Position numbers and translations under genes: made by a program
From: Xylanibacter caecicola
GTDB taxonomy: Bacteria; Bacteroidota; Bacteroidia; Bacteroidales; Bacteroidaceae
Length of the DNA stretch: 64,000 bases
Direction: 5' to 3'
Assembly (NCBI RefSeq): GCF_013166515.1
Contig: NZ_JABKKJ010000001.1
Coordinates: 341,398-405,397, forward strand
The notes under the pieces: generated by a model
Database searches by the model: none
Seen by the model: the letters and a program-made list of their open reading frames with translations, nothing else
Told to the model about the DNA's origin: nothing
Shown here: positions 49,822 through 58,220 of the stretch, piece by piece
Layout of the letters: every line of letters begins with the position of its first letter
Position numbering within the stretch: the first letter of the stretch is position 1

Positions 49822-51840
49822 TTAGAAAATATCGAAGTTTTCGGGGTCTTCGGCCTGCCAGCCCACAGGCATGGCGGGCGTAGGCTCCACAGTCTCATAT
49901 TGCACGTCGGCTATGTCGGCCTGGCTCATGCGCTGCTGCGCTGCTGGCAGCTTGTGTTGTCCGTGGCTGTCGGTCAGCAGCAGGCGGCCTAACAGGAGCG
50001 CAGACTGTCGGTCGGTGTCCTGTATCATGCGGTCGACGGTCTCCCATGCCTCGCCCAGCTGCTCCGTTACATGGTTTTCCAGCTGCTTGTTAAAGTCCCG
50101 CACAGCCGCCAGCTGTTCCGCGTCGCCTGGCTTGCGCTCTGCCAATGCCATGGGCTGGACGTACTTTTCGCGTAGCATGTAACGGCGGCTGCCGTCCTCG
50201 TTCACTGCCAGCACCTCGGTGAGGTCGTCGGGGTCAAAGCGCACCTGCCATTTTTCGCCTGCGTGCTCTCTGAATGTCAGGTCGAAACAGTCATAATCGC
50301 GCTTAATGCCCAGCAGTGTGGGGCGCAGGCCGCAGCCCTCCAGCGCGTTGGTCAGTCCTGTGGTGGCTCCGAAATACAGCAAATAGCTTTCTTTCGACAG
50401 CGGCAGGCGGTTTTCCTCTTTCAGGTTGCCCAGCATCTGCATGAATTGTTCGCGCTTCGTGGCACGCTCGTAGGCCATTATTTGGTGTATCTGTTCACGC
50501 ACGCCCTGCTCGTCTGGGAACGTGTGGCGCAGCGCGTTGAGTGCTTCGCTGTTCGGCTGCTTCTTGGGGTCTGTCGTTACGCCGTAGCCCGACCAATTAT
50601 CGAACTTTTGGCAGTAGCCCATATTAAGGTGCTTAAAATAAGGCTCCACGGGCTTTGTCTTTGCGTTGTGAGCACGGGCAGGGGTAACGTGGCGAGCCAT
50701 CATTTCGTACAGGTCGGTCATGGTCTTAATGGCGTAGCGGTCGCACTGTATCTGACAGCTGCGCAGCATCTGGCCTGTAAGTTCACGGCTGTGCTGGGCG
50801 GCGTTCCGCAGTGCCTCGGTAATAAGCGCGGGTGTCTCATGGCTGCCTATGGCGTAGCCAATGGGGTAATCACAGCACGGGTCGAGCACCACCTCCAGCG
50901 TCAGGCGGTTGTGGTAGGTCGTCGTGCGCTGCCCCTGCTTGTTTACGGTCGTCTGCTGGAATAGCAGCTCACATGTCCAGCCGTCCAGCGACCACATGAG
51001 GAACGGCGCGGTCGGCCTGCTGCGCTTCACCTGCATGGTGCGCTCGTTGCGGAAATTGGTAGCACCACGGCGGGCGGCTGCCGTTACCAGGTCGCATTTT
51101 TCACGCCACACGGCCACTGCGCTGGCTGTTATCTGCGGCCAGCCTTTCACCTTGGCCACCTGGTTGTATCTGCGCGCCACCTCCGTGTCGGGCAGGTTGT
51201 TGTGGTGTGCCAAAAGCACCTGCAAGCTGGCGGTCTGCTCCGCGTCCAGCACCTTGGCGGCGTTCTTGTTCTGGAACTTGCGGCTAATCATACACTCATA
51301 GCCCTGTGCCTGATACTCCGCATATTTCATGCGCAGGCGGCGCGGGCTTTGCGGCAGGCTGTTAGGCCAGCGGTCGCACAGACGCGGCAGCGCGGCGGCA
51401 GCCTTTGCCCAGAACTCGCCCGCGTTTATCCTGCCTTTGCTCTGCCTCATGCGGTGGCTGTTCGCTCTGTCCAGCATCTGGCCGAAAGCGGCCAGCACCG
51501 AGCAGTTATTGGCATACTCTCTTTGCTTCTCGGTCGTCAGGTGCCGCCCGTCGCTCAATACGTAGTCGGCAAAGAACTGCATCGCCTTGCCGTCAGGCTC
51601 CACGCTTTCCACAAATGGCTTGCTTTCGGCCTGCTCCTTAATGTCTGGATAACGGCGGTAAACCTCTGCGCGGTACTGCACGGGCAGGCTCTCGACCACA
51701 TATAACGCGCAGCTACCATAACAGGCACGGCGTACCTGCTGCACTGTGCCGCGCTGGCTCATTTTCTTTAGAGCCTCCAGGCTAATAATGCCTGTAAGTT
51801 CCTGCGGACTTACGCAAAGCGCATTGTTATACATTTCCAT
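49822..51840 (-). CDS. DDE transposase (MuA-like)
   Basis: A 672-aa phage integrase/transposase. The N-terminal part holds DNA-binding domains (LKKMSQRGTVQQVRRACYGS). The rve catalytic core has Asp286 (MWSLDG), Asp367 (CQIQCDRYA) and Glu399 (KPVEPYFKH). The Mu-transposase C-terminal domain follows (WQVRFDPDDLTEVLAV, FNKQLENHVTEQL). It should bind the GAAAACGAAACGAGCA-type end sites. The first ATG sits 15 bp after the preceding gene. Confidence 0.95.
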   Translation of the reverse strand: MEMYNNALCVSPQELTGIISLEALKKMSQRGTVQQVRRACYGSCALYVVESLPVQYRAEVYRRYPDIKEQAESKPFVESVEPDGKAMQFFADYVLSDGRHLTTEKQREYANNCSVLAAFGQMLDRANSHRMRQSKGRINAGEFWAKAAAALPRLCDRWPNSLPQSPRRLRMKYAEYQAQGYECMISRKFQNKNAAKVLDAEQTASLQVLLAHHNNLPDTEVARRYNQVAKVKGWPQITASAVAVWREKCDLVTAAARRGATNFRNERTMQVKRSRPTAPFLMWSLDGWTCELLFQQTTVNKQGQRTTTYHNRLTLEVVLDPCCDYPIGYAIGSHETPALITEALRNAAQHSRELTGQMLRSCQIQCDRYAIKTMTDLYEMMARHVTPARAHNAKTKPVEPYFKHLNMGYCQKFDNWSGYGVTTDPKKQPNSEALNALRHTFPDEQGVREQIHQIMAYERATKREQFMQMLGNLKEENRLPLSKESYLLYFGATTGLTNALEGCGLRPTLLGIKRDYDCFDLTFREHAGEKWQVRFDPDDLTEVLAVNEDGSRRYMLREKYVQPMALAERKPGDAEQLAAVRDFNKQLENHVTEQLGEAWETVDRMIQDTDRQSALLLGRLLLTDSHGQHKLPAAQQRMSQADIADVQYETVEPTPAMPVGWQAEDPENFDIF

Positions 51841-51855
51841 AGTGCCCTCCTCTCG

Positions 51856-52242
51856 TTACAGTATCACATGAGTGCCGCAGAGCTTTACAGCTTCCTGCTG
51901 TATTTCCTCCAGATTTTTAAGCAGGACATTGTCCCAGCTCTTTACGACTTTGCCATTTTTAAGCAGGTCAACATGGCTGTTATTCTTGTTGCACTCAATG
52001 AGTACACCGCCAGGCAGATACTGCCGCATGAAGTTGTCCGCGTCGTGTATGGTCTCCATGGCGGGGGTCAGCATAAGCAGCACGCCGCCGTTCTGCTCTG
52101 CTGCTCTGCGTATGCGCTGGCTCTTGGGGCTGTTGTCCCTGAATGATAATGCGCGCCATACGCTCACACTCGTAGTCTCGAAAGATTTTACAAGCATTTC
52201 ACGGGTCTGCTTGCTTACCTCGATTTGTTTTCTTGCTGTCAT
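51856..52242 (-). CDS. Putative early regulator (Ner-like position)
   Basis: The 128-aa protein is the first gene of the leftward early operon, where Mu has ner. The N-terminus is helical and basic (VSKQTREMLVKSFETTSVS, then SPKSQRIRRAAEQNGG), compatible with DNA binding. The C-terminal half contains GGVLIECNKNNSHVDLLKNG. It has no recognised family. The promoter and operators must lie in 52243-52423. Confidence 0.55.
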   Translation of the reverse strand: MTARKQIEVSKQTREMLVKSFETTSVSVWRALSFRDNSPKSQRIRRAAEQNGGVLLMLTPAMETIHDADNFMRQYLPGGVLIECNKNNSHVDLLKNGKVVKSWDNVLLKNLEEIQQEAVKLCGTHVIL

Positions 52243-52314
52243 GTCCTTTATTCTTTATGGGTTTACAATACTTACTTTTAGGGTTTTCCTTTTTCGTATG
52301 TGGGCAAAATTTTG

Positions 52315-52322
52315 TAATTTTG
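52315..52322 (+). promoter_or_regulatory. Repressor promoter -7 box
   Basis: TAATTTTG (TAnnTTTG). The expected start of transcription, about 7 nt downstream, falls at the edge of the first palindrome at 52330, consistent with autoregulation. Confidence 0.5.
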
Positions 52323-52329
52323 TCCGCGC

Positions 52330-52343
52330 TGTAATATGTTACA
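52330..52343. promoter_or_regulatory. Operator-like palindrome O1
   Basis: TGTAATATGTTACA, a perfect dyad (TGTAA-TATG-TTACA, with a 4-bp spacer) in the divergent gap between the early operon and the repressor. Confidence 0.6.
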
Positions 52344-52387
52344 ACGCTGCAAAGTTCGCAATTTCTTGCGACATGACCAAATAAAAT

Positions 52388-52401
52388 CGTAATAAATTAC
52401 G
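52388..52401. promoter_or_regulatory. Operator-like palindrome O2
   Basis: CGTAATAAATTACG, the same consensus (nGTAATAnnTTACn) 58 bp from O1 and 23 bp before the repressor ATG. Confidence 0.6.
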
Positions 52402-52423
52402 GTTTAACTCAAAAAATAATGCA

Positions 52424-52858
52424 ATGAGTACAACAATAAACGACAGAATAAGGCTGCTAATCAATGAGAAAGCAGGCGGAAAAAACACCGTATTTGCCGA
52501 TAAATTAGGTGTTTCCGAGGCAAATATACGCAGCTATCTAAAGGGCGTAATGCCAAAAGCTGATATTTTGGAGAAAATCGTAATATCTTACGAGGTTAAT
52601 GCCATGTGGTTGCTCACAGGGTTGGGGTATCATACACTGCCTAACCAGCCAGAGGAAACGCCACAACCTCTAACTGACCAGTCGCATTTAGTTGATTTTT
52701 TTAAGCAGTACGAGCCATATATTCAGCGTAAAGATGCAAAAATAATACAGCAGGCCGAAGAAATAGGCCGTCTGCGTGAGCAGATAGTGCAGCTAAAGGA
52801 TAGACTACAAAAAAGTGCCGATGCTGCGAACACCGAAACTACTGCAAATGCAGGGTAA
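52424..52858 (+). CDS. Phage repressor (HTH, c-like)
   Basis: The 144-aa protein maintains lysogeny. The HTH lies at residues 16-45 (KNTVFADKLGVSEANIRSYL) with an N-terminal helix. The C-terminal third is a coiled coil (RKDAKIIQQAEEIGRLREQI) likely for oligomerisation. It runs rightward from the end of the prophage and diverges from the early operon, exactly like Mu c. Three copies of a 14-bp palindrome lie upstream of and inside the gene. Confidence 0.85.
   Translation: MSTTINDRIRLLINEKAGGKNTVFADKLGVSEANIRSYLKGVMPKADILEKIVISYEVNAMWLLTGLGYHTLPNQPEETPQPLTDQSHLVDFFKQYEPYIQRKDAKIIQQAEEIGRLREQIVQLKDRLQKSADAANTETTANAG
52579..52592. promoter_or_regulatory. Operator-like palindrome O3 inside the repressor gene
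   Basis: CGTAATATCTTACG inside the coding region, spaced 191 bp from O2, matches the consensus of O1 and O2. Three sites allow looping or graded control. Confidence 0.5.
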
Positions 52859-53684
52859 TGGGGTGGTCACTATGGGCACCCCGCGACCCCCTGAAATAAC
52901 GTAAAAGGCACTAAAACGCTTTTTTCTGCACGTTAAATCGCCGTTAAATGCGTTTAACTTGCTTATTTTCAGTGCAAAATACCCTATTTGTTAGGGGTGT
53001 TTTTCCTATGCGTTAAATGGAATTAAAGGGGGGGTTCTGCCAGATTTTCGCGGTTTTTGCCTTGATTTTTTCCCTTAAAGGGGTCTATGCTTGCACGAAT
53101 TGTCCACCCATTTGTCCCCCCCCAACTGTCCCCCCCAACCCCATTTTTAGCCCTTTTTGCGACCTCGAAAATGGAACGAAAAAGGCACTTTTGGGCAGCA
53201 TTTTTTCGGCCTCCAGCCCTGCCCATTTAACGGGTCATTTAACGGTCGTGTAAACACCCCTCCAGCCGCCTGCCTCGTCGCCCATGAGCGGCCACCATGC
53301 CACCCAGCTGCGCCCCTGTCCGATGCCCTGGAACCTCCGAAATGGGGGCTTTTTCGTGGCCACACGCAAATGGTATCCCACCACACGCCCAGACACACCG
53401 CAGAAAGCCCCATAACCCCCGCTGTCGCCGCGTTTCGCGCCGTTTCCGTCCGTTCCCACGTCAGGCAAAAGAAAAGCCGCCAGGCGTGCCGTTTTTAGCG
53501 GTCATGCCCAGCGGCTCCATGCCGTCAGCAGCTCCAGCGTCTGGTGCGTCCAGCTCAAAGCTCAAACCCCACCATTTCCAGCTGTCGATTAAACCAAATT
53601 AAACCAGAATTAAACCTGCGTTAAAGCCCCATTTAACGGGTGCGCCTCCAAAATTAAACCAGAATTAAAGCAAATTCAACTTTT
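52859..53684. other. Gene-free left end of the phage
   Basis: About 825 bp with no credible gene (the open frames are Cys/Pro-rich reads of C-rich tracts). It holds a GGGGTG/CACCCC hairpin straight after the repressor (52860-52882) and many TTAAA-rich repeats. AATTAAACCAGAATTAAA is present twice (53597-53614, 53652-53669). The repeats adjoin the end sites and may bind transposase or an accessory factor. Confidence 0.55.
53597..53669. repeat. 18-bp direct repeats near the phage left end
   Basis: AATTAAACCAGAATTAAA at 53597-53614 and 53652-53669, 55 bp apart, with further TTAAACC/TTAAAG copies nearby. They lie inside the outermost end sites. Confidence 0.6.
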
Positions 53685-53793
53685 TGCACGTTTCGTTTTT
53701 CCAGCGTCCAACCCTCCAAACCTCTGTAACTTCCTATAAATAAAGGCCATCCCGTCATTTCCCACACTCACACATTATGCTCGTTTCGTTTTC
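53685..53793. repeat. Phage left-end transposase-binding sites
   Basis: TGCTCGTTTCGTTTTC at 53778-53793 is the exact reverse complement of the right-end site. TGCACGTTTCGTTTTT at 53685-53700 matches it with two changes. The inner site is 93 bp further in; the spacing differs from the right end, as in Mu. Confidence 0.75.
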
Positions 53794-53815
53794 CTGCCCA
53801 TATCCGCATGCTGCC

Positions 53816-54347
53816 GTGAAGCGTAGTTTGAGAAAAATCTCTGCACTTTTTTTGAAATCACAATGACACACGAATGGCGATATATGTTTCATTATGTCAG
53901 CCCGGTTGAGGGCTTAAGCCCGTGCATTTTCAACCGATGGGTTTTATAATTATTTAGAGGATATGCTAATTGGTTTATAGAAGACTTGAAAAGCAGAGGC
54001 GTTACTGCACGTCGTCCACCTTAGGCGTCAGACAGGTTACTGTAATGCCACGTATTGACGATCGTGGCTTACGGTGTTCAAAAGATGAGGCGTGCATTGC
54101 CTTTTATAAATAGGTGGTTTAATGATGATCCGCCTCTTTGATTGCAATGTGGTTAGAAACGATACAATCTTAGTCTTGTTTCCAACAGGTTCTTGTATGT
54201 CAAAAAATCCAATAGTCTCACAAATTACTGAATGGATTGCTCACAAATTACTGAATTTACAATTAAAAGTTTTGATAATCAAGGCTAAACACCTAAAAAA
54301 GGTGGCTCATTATTGAGCCACCTTTAAATTCCTTTATGTTCCTTTCA
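53816..54347. other. Non-coding host DNA right of the prophage
   Basis: No convincing gene. One weak open frame (54122-54316) has no family features. It ends in the terminator for the ferredoxin gene. Confidence 0.5.
54298..54325 (-). terminator. Terminator of the ferredoxin gene
   Basis: GGTGGCTCA (54301-54309) pairs with TGAGCCACC (54314-54322), with flanking AAA/TTT pairs and a run of T on the minus strand (complement of the As at 54295-54300). Confidence 0.75.
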
Positions 54348-54515
54348 TTAAGGAAGGCTGATTGCCTCAGAAGGACAAATATCAGCGCAAGTACCGCACT
54401 CTGTACATGTTTCAGGGTCGATTGAATACTTTTCGCCTTCAGAGATAGCGCCTACCGGACACTCATCGATACATGTACCGCAAGCGATACAGTCGTCACC
54501 AATTACGTATGCCAT
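54348..54515 (-). CDS. 2[4Fe-4S] ferredoxin
   Basis: A 55-aa ferredoxin with two perfect CxxCxxCxxxCP clusters: CIACGTCIDECP and CTECGTCADICP. It begins MAYVIGDD and ends EAISLP. It is a low-potential electron carrier for cytoplasmic redox enzymes such as pyruvate oxidoreductase or hydrogenase. It is transcribed alone, with its own promoter box (54574-54581) and terminator. Confidence 0.95.
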   Translation of the reverse strand: MAYVIGDDCIACGTCIDECPVGAISEGEKYSIDPETCTECGTCADICPSEAISLP

Positions 54516-54573
54516 GATAATATTAAGTTTTTATTGTTAATAATTAATGTTTATTACCTACTTTTAGGTTATG

Positions 54574-54581
54574 CAAAGGTA
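54574..54581 (-). promoter_or_regulatory. -7 box of the ferredoxin gene
   Basis: Minus-strand TACCTTTG (TAnnTTTG), 58 bp upstream of the ATG at 54515. Confidence 0.6.
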
Positions 54582-54748
54582 GTATATTTATTCTAAATAC
54601 CTAATGTAGGGTATTTCTTTTTATTTTCTTTAACAACTTGATATGTTTACGTAAGATGTGCCGTAGTTTTTGTGTATGAGGTGGGAAAGTGTAACGGCTG
54701 TGGAGTGCGGATACAATAATAGAAGGGGGTAGGGCGTTATAAAGATAT

Positions 54749-55495
54749 ATGAAACGCAGACTTATACACATTATTATATTAAGTCTCTGTGTGCTGGGAG
54801 CCGGCGCGCAGGGTACAAAGGTGCAGAATCGTCCATATACGGACTTGCGTCCGTTCCATTTCGGTGTCCTGGTGGGTACTCATTTACAGGATATGGAGTT
54901 TGAAAATGTGGGACCGCAGATGATTACCGGTGAAGACGGGGTGGCGGCAGAGAAACTTGTTACATGCGATCAAGACCGATGGGACACGGGATTTACCGTG
55001 GGAGTGCTTGGCGAGTTCAGGCTTAGTGATAATTTTGCGTTCCGTCTTGCGCCGACAATGTATTTCGGTACGCGGCATCTTACTTTCTACAATCACACGG
55101 ACAAAATGGATACGGGCGAGGCGGTGACGGAGAGTCAGGACCTTAAGTCGATATATGTTGCATCTACAGCAAGCATTATTTTTGCAGCACCGCGTCTTAA
55201 CAATTACCGTCCGTATATTGTGGCGGGACTGAACCCCATGCTTAATCTTTCGCCAAAGGATAATGACTATATAAAGTTGAAGCCTTATGATTGCTTGTTT
55301 GAGATCGGTCTGGGCTGCGACTTTTATCTTCCTTTCTTCAAGTTACGTCCTGAACTTAAGTTTAGCTACAGTCTGATAAACAGCCTCGACACAAAACATC
55401 CCGACCAGCTGCGCGATAAGAATATGCTTATGTATGCCAAGTCGGTGAAAGAAGCAAGGAGCAAGATGATTGCATTGACGTTTTATTTTGAGTGA
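54749..55495 (+). CDS. porT: PorT-like outer-membrane beta-barrel
   Basis: A 248-aa protein with a signal peptide (cleavage near GAGAQG). It shows the PorT-type start NRPYTDLRPFHFGVLVGTHLQDMEF (quoted in parts) and repeating amphipathic strands to a C-terminal aromatic (ALTFYFE). PorT/SprT is required for type IX secretion in Porphyromonas; related Prevotella use the same system. It is consistent with the T9SS-like C-terminus on the 1204-aa enzyme in this window. Confidence 0.85.
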   Translation: MKRRLIHIIILSLCVLGAGAQGTKVQNRPYTDLRPFHFGVLVGTHLQDMEFENVGPQMITGEDGVAAEKLVTCDQDRWDTGFTVGVLGEFRLSDNFAFRLAPTMYFGTRHLTFYNHTDKMDTGEAVTESQDLKSIYVASTASIIFAAPRLNNYRPYIVAGLNPMLNLSPKDNDYIKLKPYDCLFEIGLGCDFYLPFFKLRPELKFSYSLINSLDTKHPDQLRDKNMLMYAKSVKEARSKMIALTFYFE

Positions 55496-55499
55496 TTGT

Positions 55500-55567
55500 T
55501 CTTTTAAGGCTTATAAATCCTATAAGACATATAGGTACTATAAGACTTGTAAGCCCTATAAGAAATA
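55500..55567. repeat. Short degenerate tandem repeat
   Basis: Degenerate copies of CTATAAG-type units (CTTATAAATC, CTATAAGAC, TATAGGTA, CTATAAGAC, TTGTAAGCC, CTATAAGA) after the porT stop. They may be a slippage-prone spacer before the terminator. Confidence 0.5.
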
Positions 55568-55570
55568 AAA

Positions 55571-55600
55571 ATCCGGAGTCGTTTTGTGCTCCGGATTTTT
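55571..55600. terminator. Bidirectional terminator
   Basis: ATCCGGAG (55571-55578) pairs with CTCCGGAT (55589-55596), followed by TTTTT and preceded by AAAA. It separates porT (+) from the small basic gene (-). Confidence 0.75.
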
Positions 55601-55612
55601 ATTGTTCCTGTT

Positions 55613-55801
55613 TTATTTCTTTCTGTTGGCTCTCTGTTCCCTGTATTTTGCTTTCTGTCGGGCGGAGCCGCTGCCGTGTGCACCGGTTATATATGCCTTT
55701 TTCTTGGCTTTTGTCTTCACTTTCTTGTCTTTGCCCTTGTCGGACTTTGCAGGACGGAATACTATCCCTCCTCCTGCAATTATCTCATCTATATTGTCCA
55801 T
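55613..55801 (-). CDS. Small basic protein
   Basis: The 62-aa ORF starts MDNIDEIIAGGGIVFRP and is then lysine-rich (KSDKGKDKKVKTKAKKK), ending RANRKK. It sits between a terminator and a repeat-rich gap. It resembles short basic proteins I recall from Prevotella and could bind RNA or ribosomes; no family is assigned. Confidence 0.5.
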   Translation of the reverse strand: MDNIDEIIAGGGIVFRPAKSDKGKDKKVKTKAKKKAYITGAHGSGSARQKAKYREQRANRKK

Positions 55802-56082
55802 GTCTTTTGAGGTTTTGAGGTTCTTAGGTTATAAGGTTTTGAGGTGTGAAGTGCAAGGCTGGGGGTAGAGGTTTTAAGGTCATGAGGTTTTTAGGTGTGA
55901 AGTGTGGATTTTAAGATTTTGACTTTTGAAGTTATGAGGTGATAATGTTATATTTCAAATGTGATTTATCACCTTACAACCTTATCACCTAAAACCTCAA
56001 AACCTTAGTTTGTATTATCATAATACAACATTTATCACCTCATAACATCAATACCTTACAACCTCAAAACCTTAATAAAAAA
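55802..56082. repeat. AT-rich gap with dispersed inverted repeats
   Basis: ACCTCAAAACCTTA occurs at 55994-56007 and 56061-56074. Its reverse complement is at 55832-55845, with partial copies of AGGTTTTGAGG and CACCTTATCACC between. The elements can fold into several competing stems. No gene is present. Confidence 0.55.
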
Positions 56083-57264
56083 TTAGTGATGGAACAGACG
56101 CACACCCGTGAAAGCCATTGCCATGCCATATTTGTCGCACGTCTCTATTACGTTGTCGTCACGTACAGAGCCGCCTGCCTGTGCAATGTATTCAACACCG
56201 CTCTTGTGTGCACGCTCTATGTTGTCGCCGAAGGGGAAGAATGCGTCGCTGCCCAATGCCACTTGCGTGTTCTTGGCAATCCATTCTTTCTTTTCCGCCA
56301 TTGTCAATACCTCGGGTTTTGTCTTGAAGAACTTCTGCCATGTGCCCTCTGCCAACACGTCTTCGTGATCCTCGCTGATATACACGTCTATCGTGTTATC
56401 GCGGTCGGCGCGGCGTATGCCGTCGATAAACGGCAGACCCATTACTTTGGGATGCTGGCGCAACCACCATATATCAGCCTTGTTGCCTGCCAGACGCGTA
56501 CAGTGTATGCGGCTCTGTTGCCCGGCGCCGATGCCTATTGCCTGTCCATCCTTTACATAACATACTGAGTTGCTCTGAGTATATTTAAGTGTTATGAGAC
56601 TTATTATCAGGTCGCGCTTGGCTTCCTCGCTGAATGTCTTGTTCTGTGTGGGTATGTTTTCGAACAATGCAGGGTCATCGAGTTTTATCTCGTTACGTCC
56701 CTGTTCGAATGTTATGCCGAACACCTGTTTGCGTTCTATGGGTTCGGGAATATAATTTGGGTCGATTTTTATTACGTTGTATGTCCCTTTGCGCTTTGAT
56801 TTCAGAATTTCTATTGCTTCCGGTGTGTAGTCGGGAGCGATGACACCGTCGCTTACCTCGCGCTTGATGAGTGTGGCTGTAACGGCATCGCAGGTATCGC
56901 TGAGTGCCACAAAGTCACCGTATGAACTCATGCGGTCGGCACCGCGTGCCCTTGCGTATGCACATGCTATCGGTGACATCTCTTCTTTGATGTCGTCAAC
57001 AAAGTAAATCTTTTTGAGTGTGTCGCTCAACGGAAGACCTACTGCCGCCCCTGCGGGAGACACGTGCTTGAAACTTGCAGCCGAAGCCAGTCCCGTGGCA
57101 GCCTTAAGTTCTTTTACCAGTTGCCAGCTGTTGAAGGCATCGAGGAAGTTAATGTATCCCGGTCTGCCGTTTATGACTTCTATGGGTAGTTCGCCTTCGG
57201 TCATGAATATGCGTGAAGGCTTCTGATTTGGATTACATCCGTACTTTAGTGCTAATTCTTTCAT
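56083..57264 (-). CDS. Stand-alone AICAR transformylase
   Basis: Formylates AICAR to FAICAR, the step before IMP cyclohydrolase. The 393-aa protein starts at ATG 57264 (KELALKYGCNPNQKPSRIF); an in-frame extension to 57321 lacks family similarity. The catalytic KH motif is in SFKHVSPAGAAVG. Later motifs include SNSVCYVKDGQAIGIGAGQQ and QAGGSVRDD. It is the C-terminal activity of PurH made separately, about 39 kb from the cyclohydrolase gene (about 2.9 kb if the prophage is removed) and in the same orientation. Confidence 0.9.
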   Translation of the reverse strand: MKELALKYGCNPNQKPSRIFMTEGELPIEVINGRPGYINFLDAFNSWQLVKELKAATGLASAASFKHVSPAGAAVGLPLSDTLKKIYFVDDIKEEMSPIACAYARARGADRMSSYGDFVALSDTCDAVTATLIKREVSDGVIAPDYTPEAIEILKSKRKGTYNVIKIDPNYIPEPIERKQVFGITFEQGRNEIKLDDPALFENIPTQNKTFSEEAKRDLIISLITLKYTQSNSVCYVKDGQAIGIGAGQQSRIHCTRLAGNKADIWWLRQHPKVMGLPFIDGIRRADRDNTIDVYISEDHEDVLAEGTWQKFFKTKPEVLTMAEKKEWIAKNTQVALGSDAFFPFGDNIERAHKSGVEYIAQAGGSVRDDNVIETCDKYGMAMAFTGVRLFHH

Positions 57265-57290
57265 TTCTGTTGTTGAAGATGTTATGCGTG

Positions 57291-57298
57291 CAAAGTTA
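57291..57298 (-). promoter_or_regulatory. -7 box of the AICAR transformylase gene
   Basis: Minus-strand TAACTTTG, identical to the octamer before purH-N, 27 bp from the ATG. The rest of 57299-57668 is AT-rich and gene-free, and probably also holds the promoter of the NlpC/P60 gene. Confidence 0.6.
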
Positions 57299-57668
57299 CT
57301 GTAAATATAGAACTTACGCAAATTTTTGTATTAATTGATAGCTTGTTGTGCTGAATATAGTGTAGCCTAAAGTATATGTTAATGTTTAAATGTCTTAACT
57401 AATAATAGACTTGATTGTTAAACAATGTAAATAATATTATTTAAACCTTTATTATAAGTGTGTTATTGTAAGTCGCTGAAAATGAATGTGTAATTTGATA
57501 TGCGGTTTGCGGTTGCCTTGTTTTTCACCATTTAAAAAAGATGTGAACACACGGTATAGTTTGATATTTTTTTATTAATTTCGCAATCGTTGTTTAAAAA
57601 CCTGCCTTGTTTAGGTTTCGAACTACTTACCTTTATGTAAGATATAATAAATACTTTAGTCTATTGTG

Positions 57669-58220
57669 ATGAATAATAAAATATTTGGAATTTTCATACT
57701 GTTGTTTTTCATTTTCATATCTCCGGTCTTTGCCGTGCCTGATAACGACAATGACAATGACGGCGAATATGATGAAATTGGTAATTATGACTTTCTTTAT
57801 GGCGGAAGCGATGCTGATTATAACTATGACGTTGCAGCTGTAGACAATATGCTTGATGAAGCTTTCTCTCACATAGGGGCACGTTACCGCTCGGGACAGT
57901 CGGGACCACACGCCTTCGATTGTTCCGGATTTACAAGTTATGTCTATGGAAAACTGAACATTCAGCTCAATCGTTCGTCGCGCGACCAGTACAGTCAGGG
58001 TGAGCCTGTTGTGAAGAACGACCTTCAGAGCGGCGACCTCGTGTTTTTTACCAGTCCGCGTTCGGGACGTTCCATTGGTCATGTAGGTATAGTTGTGGAT
58101 GTCAATCATGTCAACGGCAGTTTTAATTTCATTCATGCGAGTATAAAGGGCGTCAAGGTCAGCAACTCCAACGATGCCTATTACGCACGGCGTTATGTTG
58201 GTGCGCGGAGGGTTATGTAA
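57669..58220 (+). CDS. Secreted NlpC/P60 cysteine peptidase
   Basis: A 183-aa peptidoglycan-cleaving enzyme. A signal peptide (IFILLFFIFISPVFA) is followed by an acidic linker (DNDNDNDGEYDEIG). The catalytic domain has the Cys in HAFDCSGFTSYV, the first His in GHVGIVVD and a third residue in NFIHAS. It probably cuts the D-Glu to diamino acid bond in wall stem peptides. The first codon in frame (57666) is GTG, and ATG 57669 follows. The stop overlaps the next ATG by one base (TAATG). Confidence 0.88.
   Translation: MNNKIFGIFILLFFIFISPVFAVPDNDNDNDGEYDEIGNYDFLYGGSDADYNYDVAAVDNMLDEAFSHIGARYRSGQSGPHAFDCSGFTSYVYGKLNIQLNRSSRDQYSQGEPVVKNDLQSGDLVFFTSPRSGRSIGHVGIVVDVNHVNGSFNFIHASIKGVKVSNSNDAYYARRYVGARRVM

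Larger units (their letters stand above)
17150..53815. mobile_element. Mu-like transposable prophage with DGR and MuF-toxin candidate
   Basis: Early genes typical of transposable phages (repressor, DDE transposase, AAA ATPase B, GemA-like, DUF3164) are followed by Mu-type structural genes (DUF935 portal, MuF protein, gpG, gp45-48-like baseplate proteins). Both ends carry GAAAACGAAACGAGCA-type sites: 17166-17181 and 17189-17204 at one end; 53778-53793 and, with two mismatches, 53685-53700 in inverted orientation at the other. These are the probable transposase sites. The exact junctions were not resolved: no TG...CA ends with a convincing 5-bp duplication were found, so the limits are good to about 30 bp. 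The repressor end corresponds to the Mu left end, so the prophage is inverted relative to the window. Confidence 0.9.

Noticed and set aside
53017..53602. Several Cys/Pro/Arg-rich open frames at the phage left end
   Set aside because: They overlap each other on both strands in C-rich sequence and show no domain or operon context.
54122..54316. 64-residue frame right of the prophage
   Set aside because: No family features, and it runs into the ferredoxin terminator.
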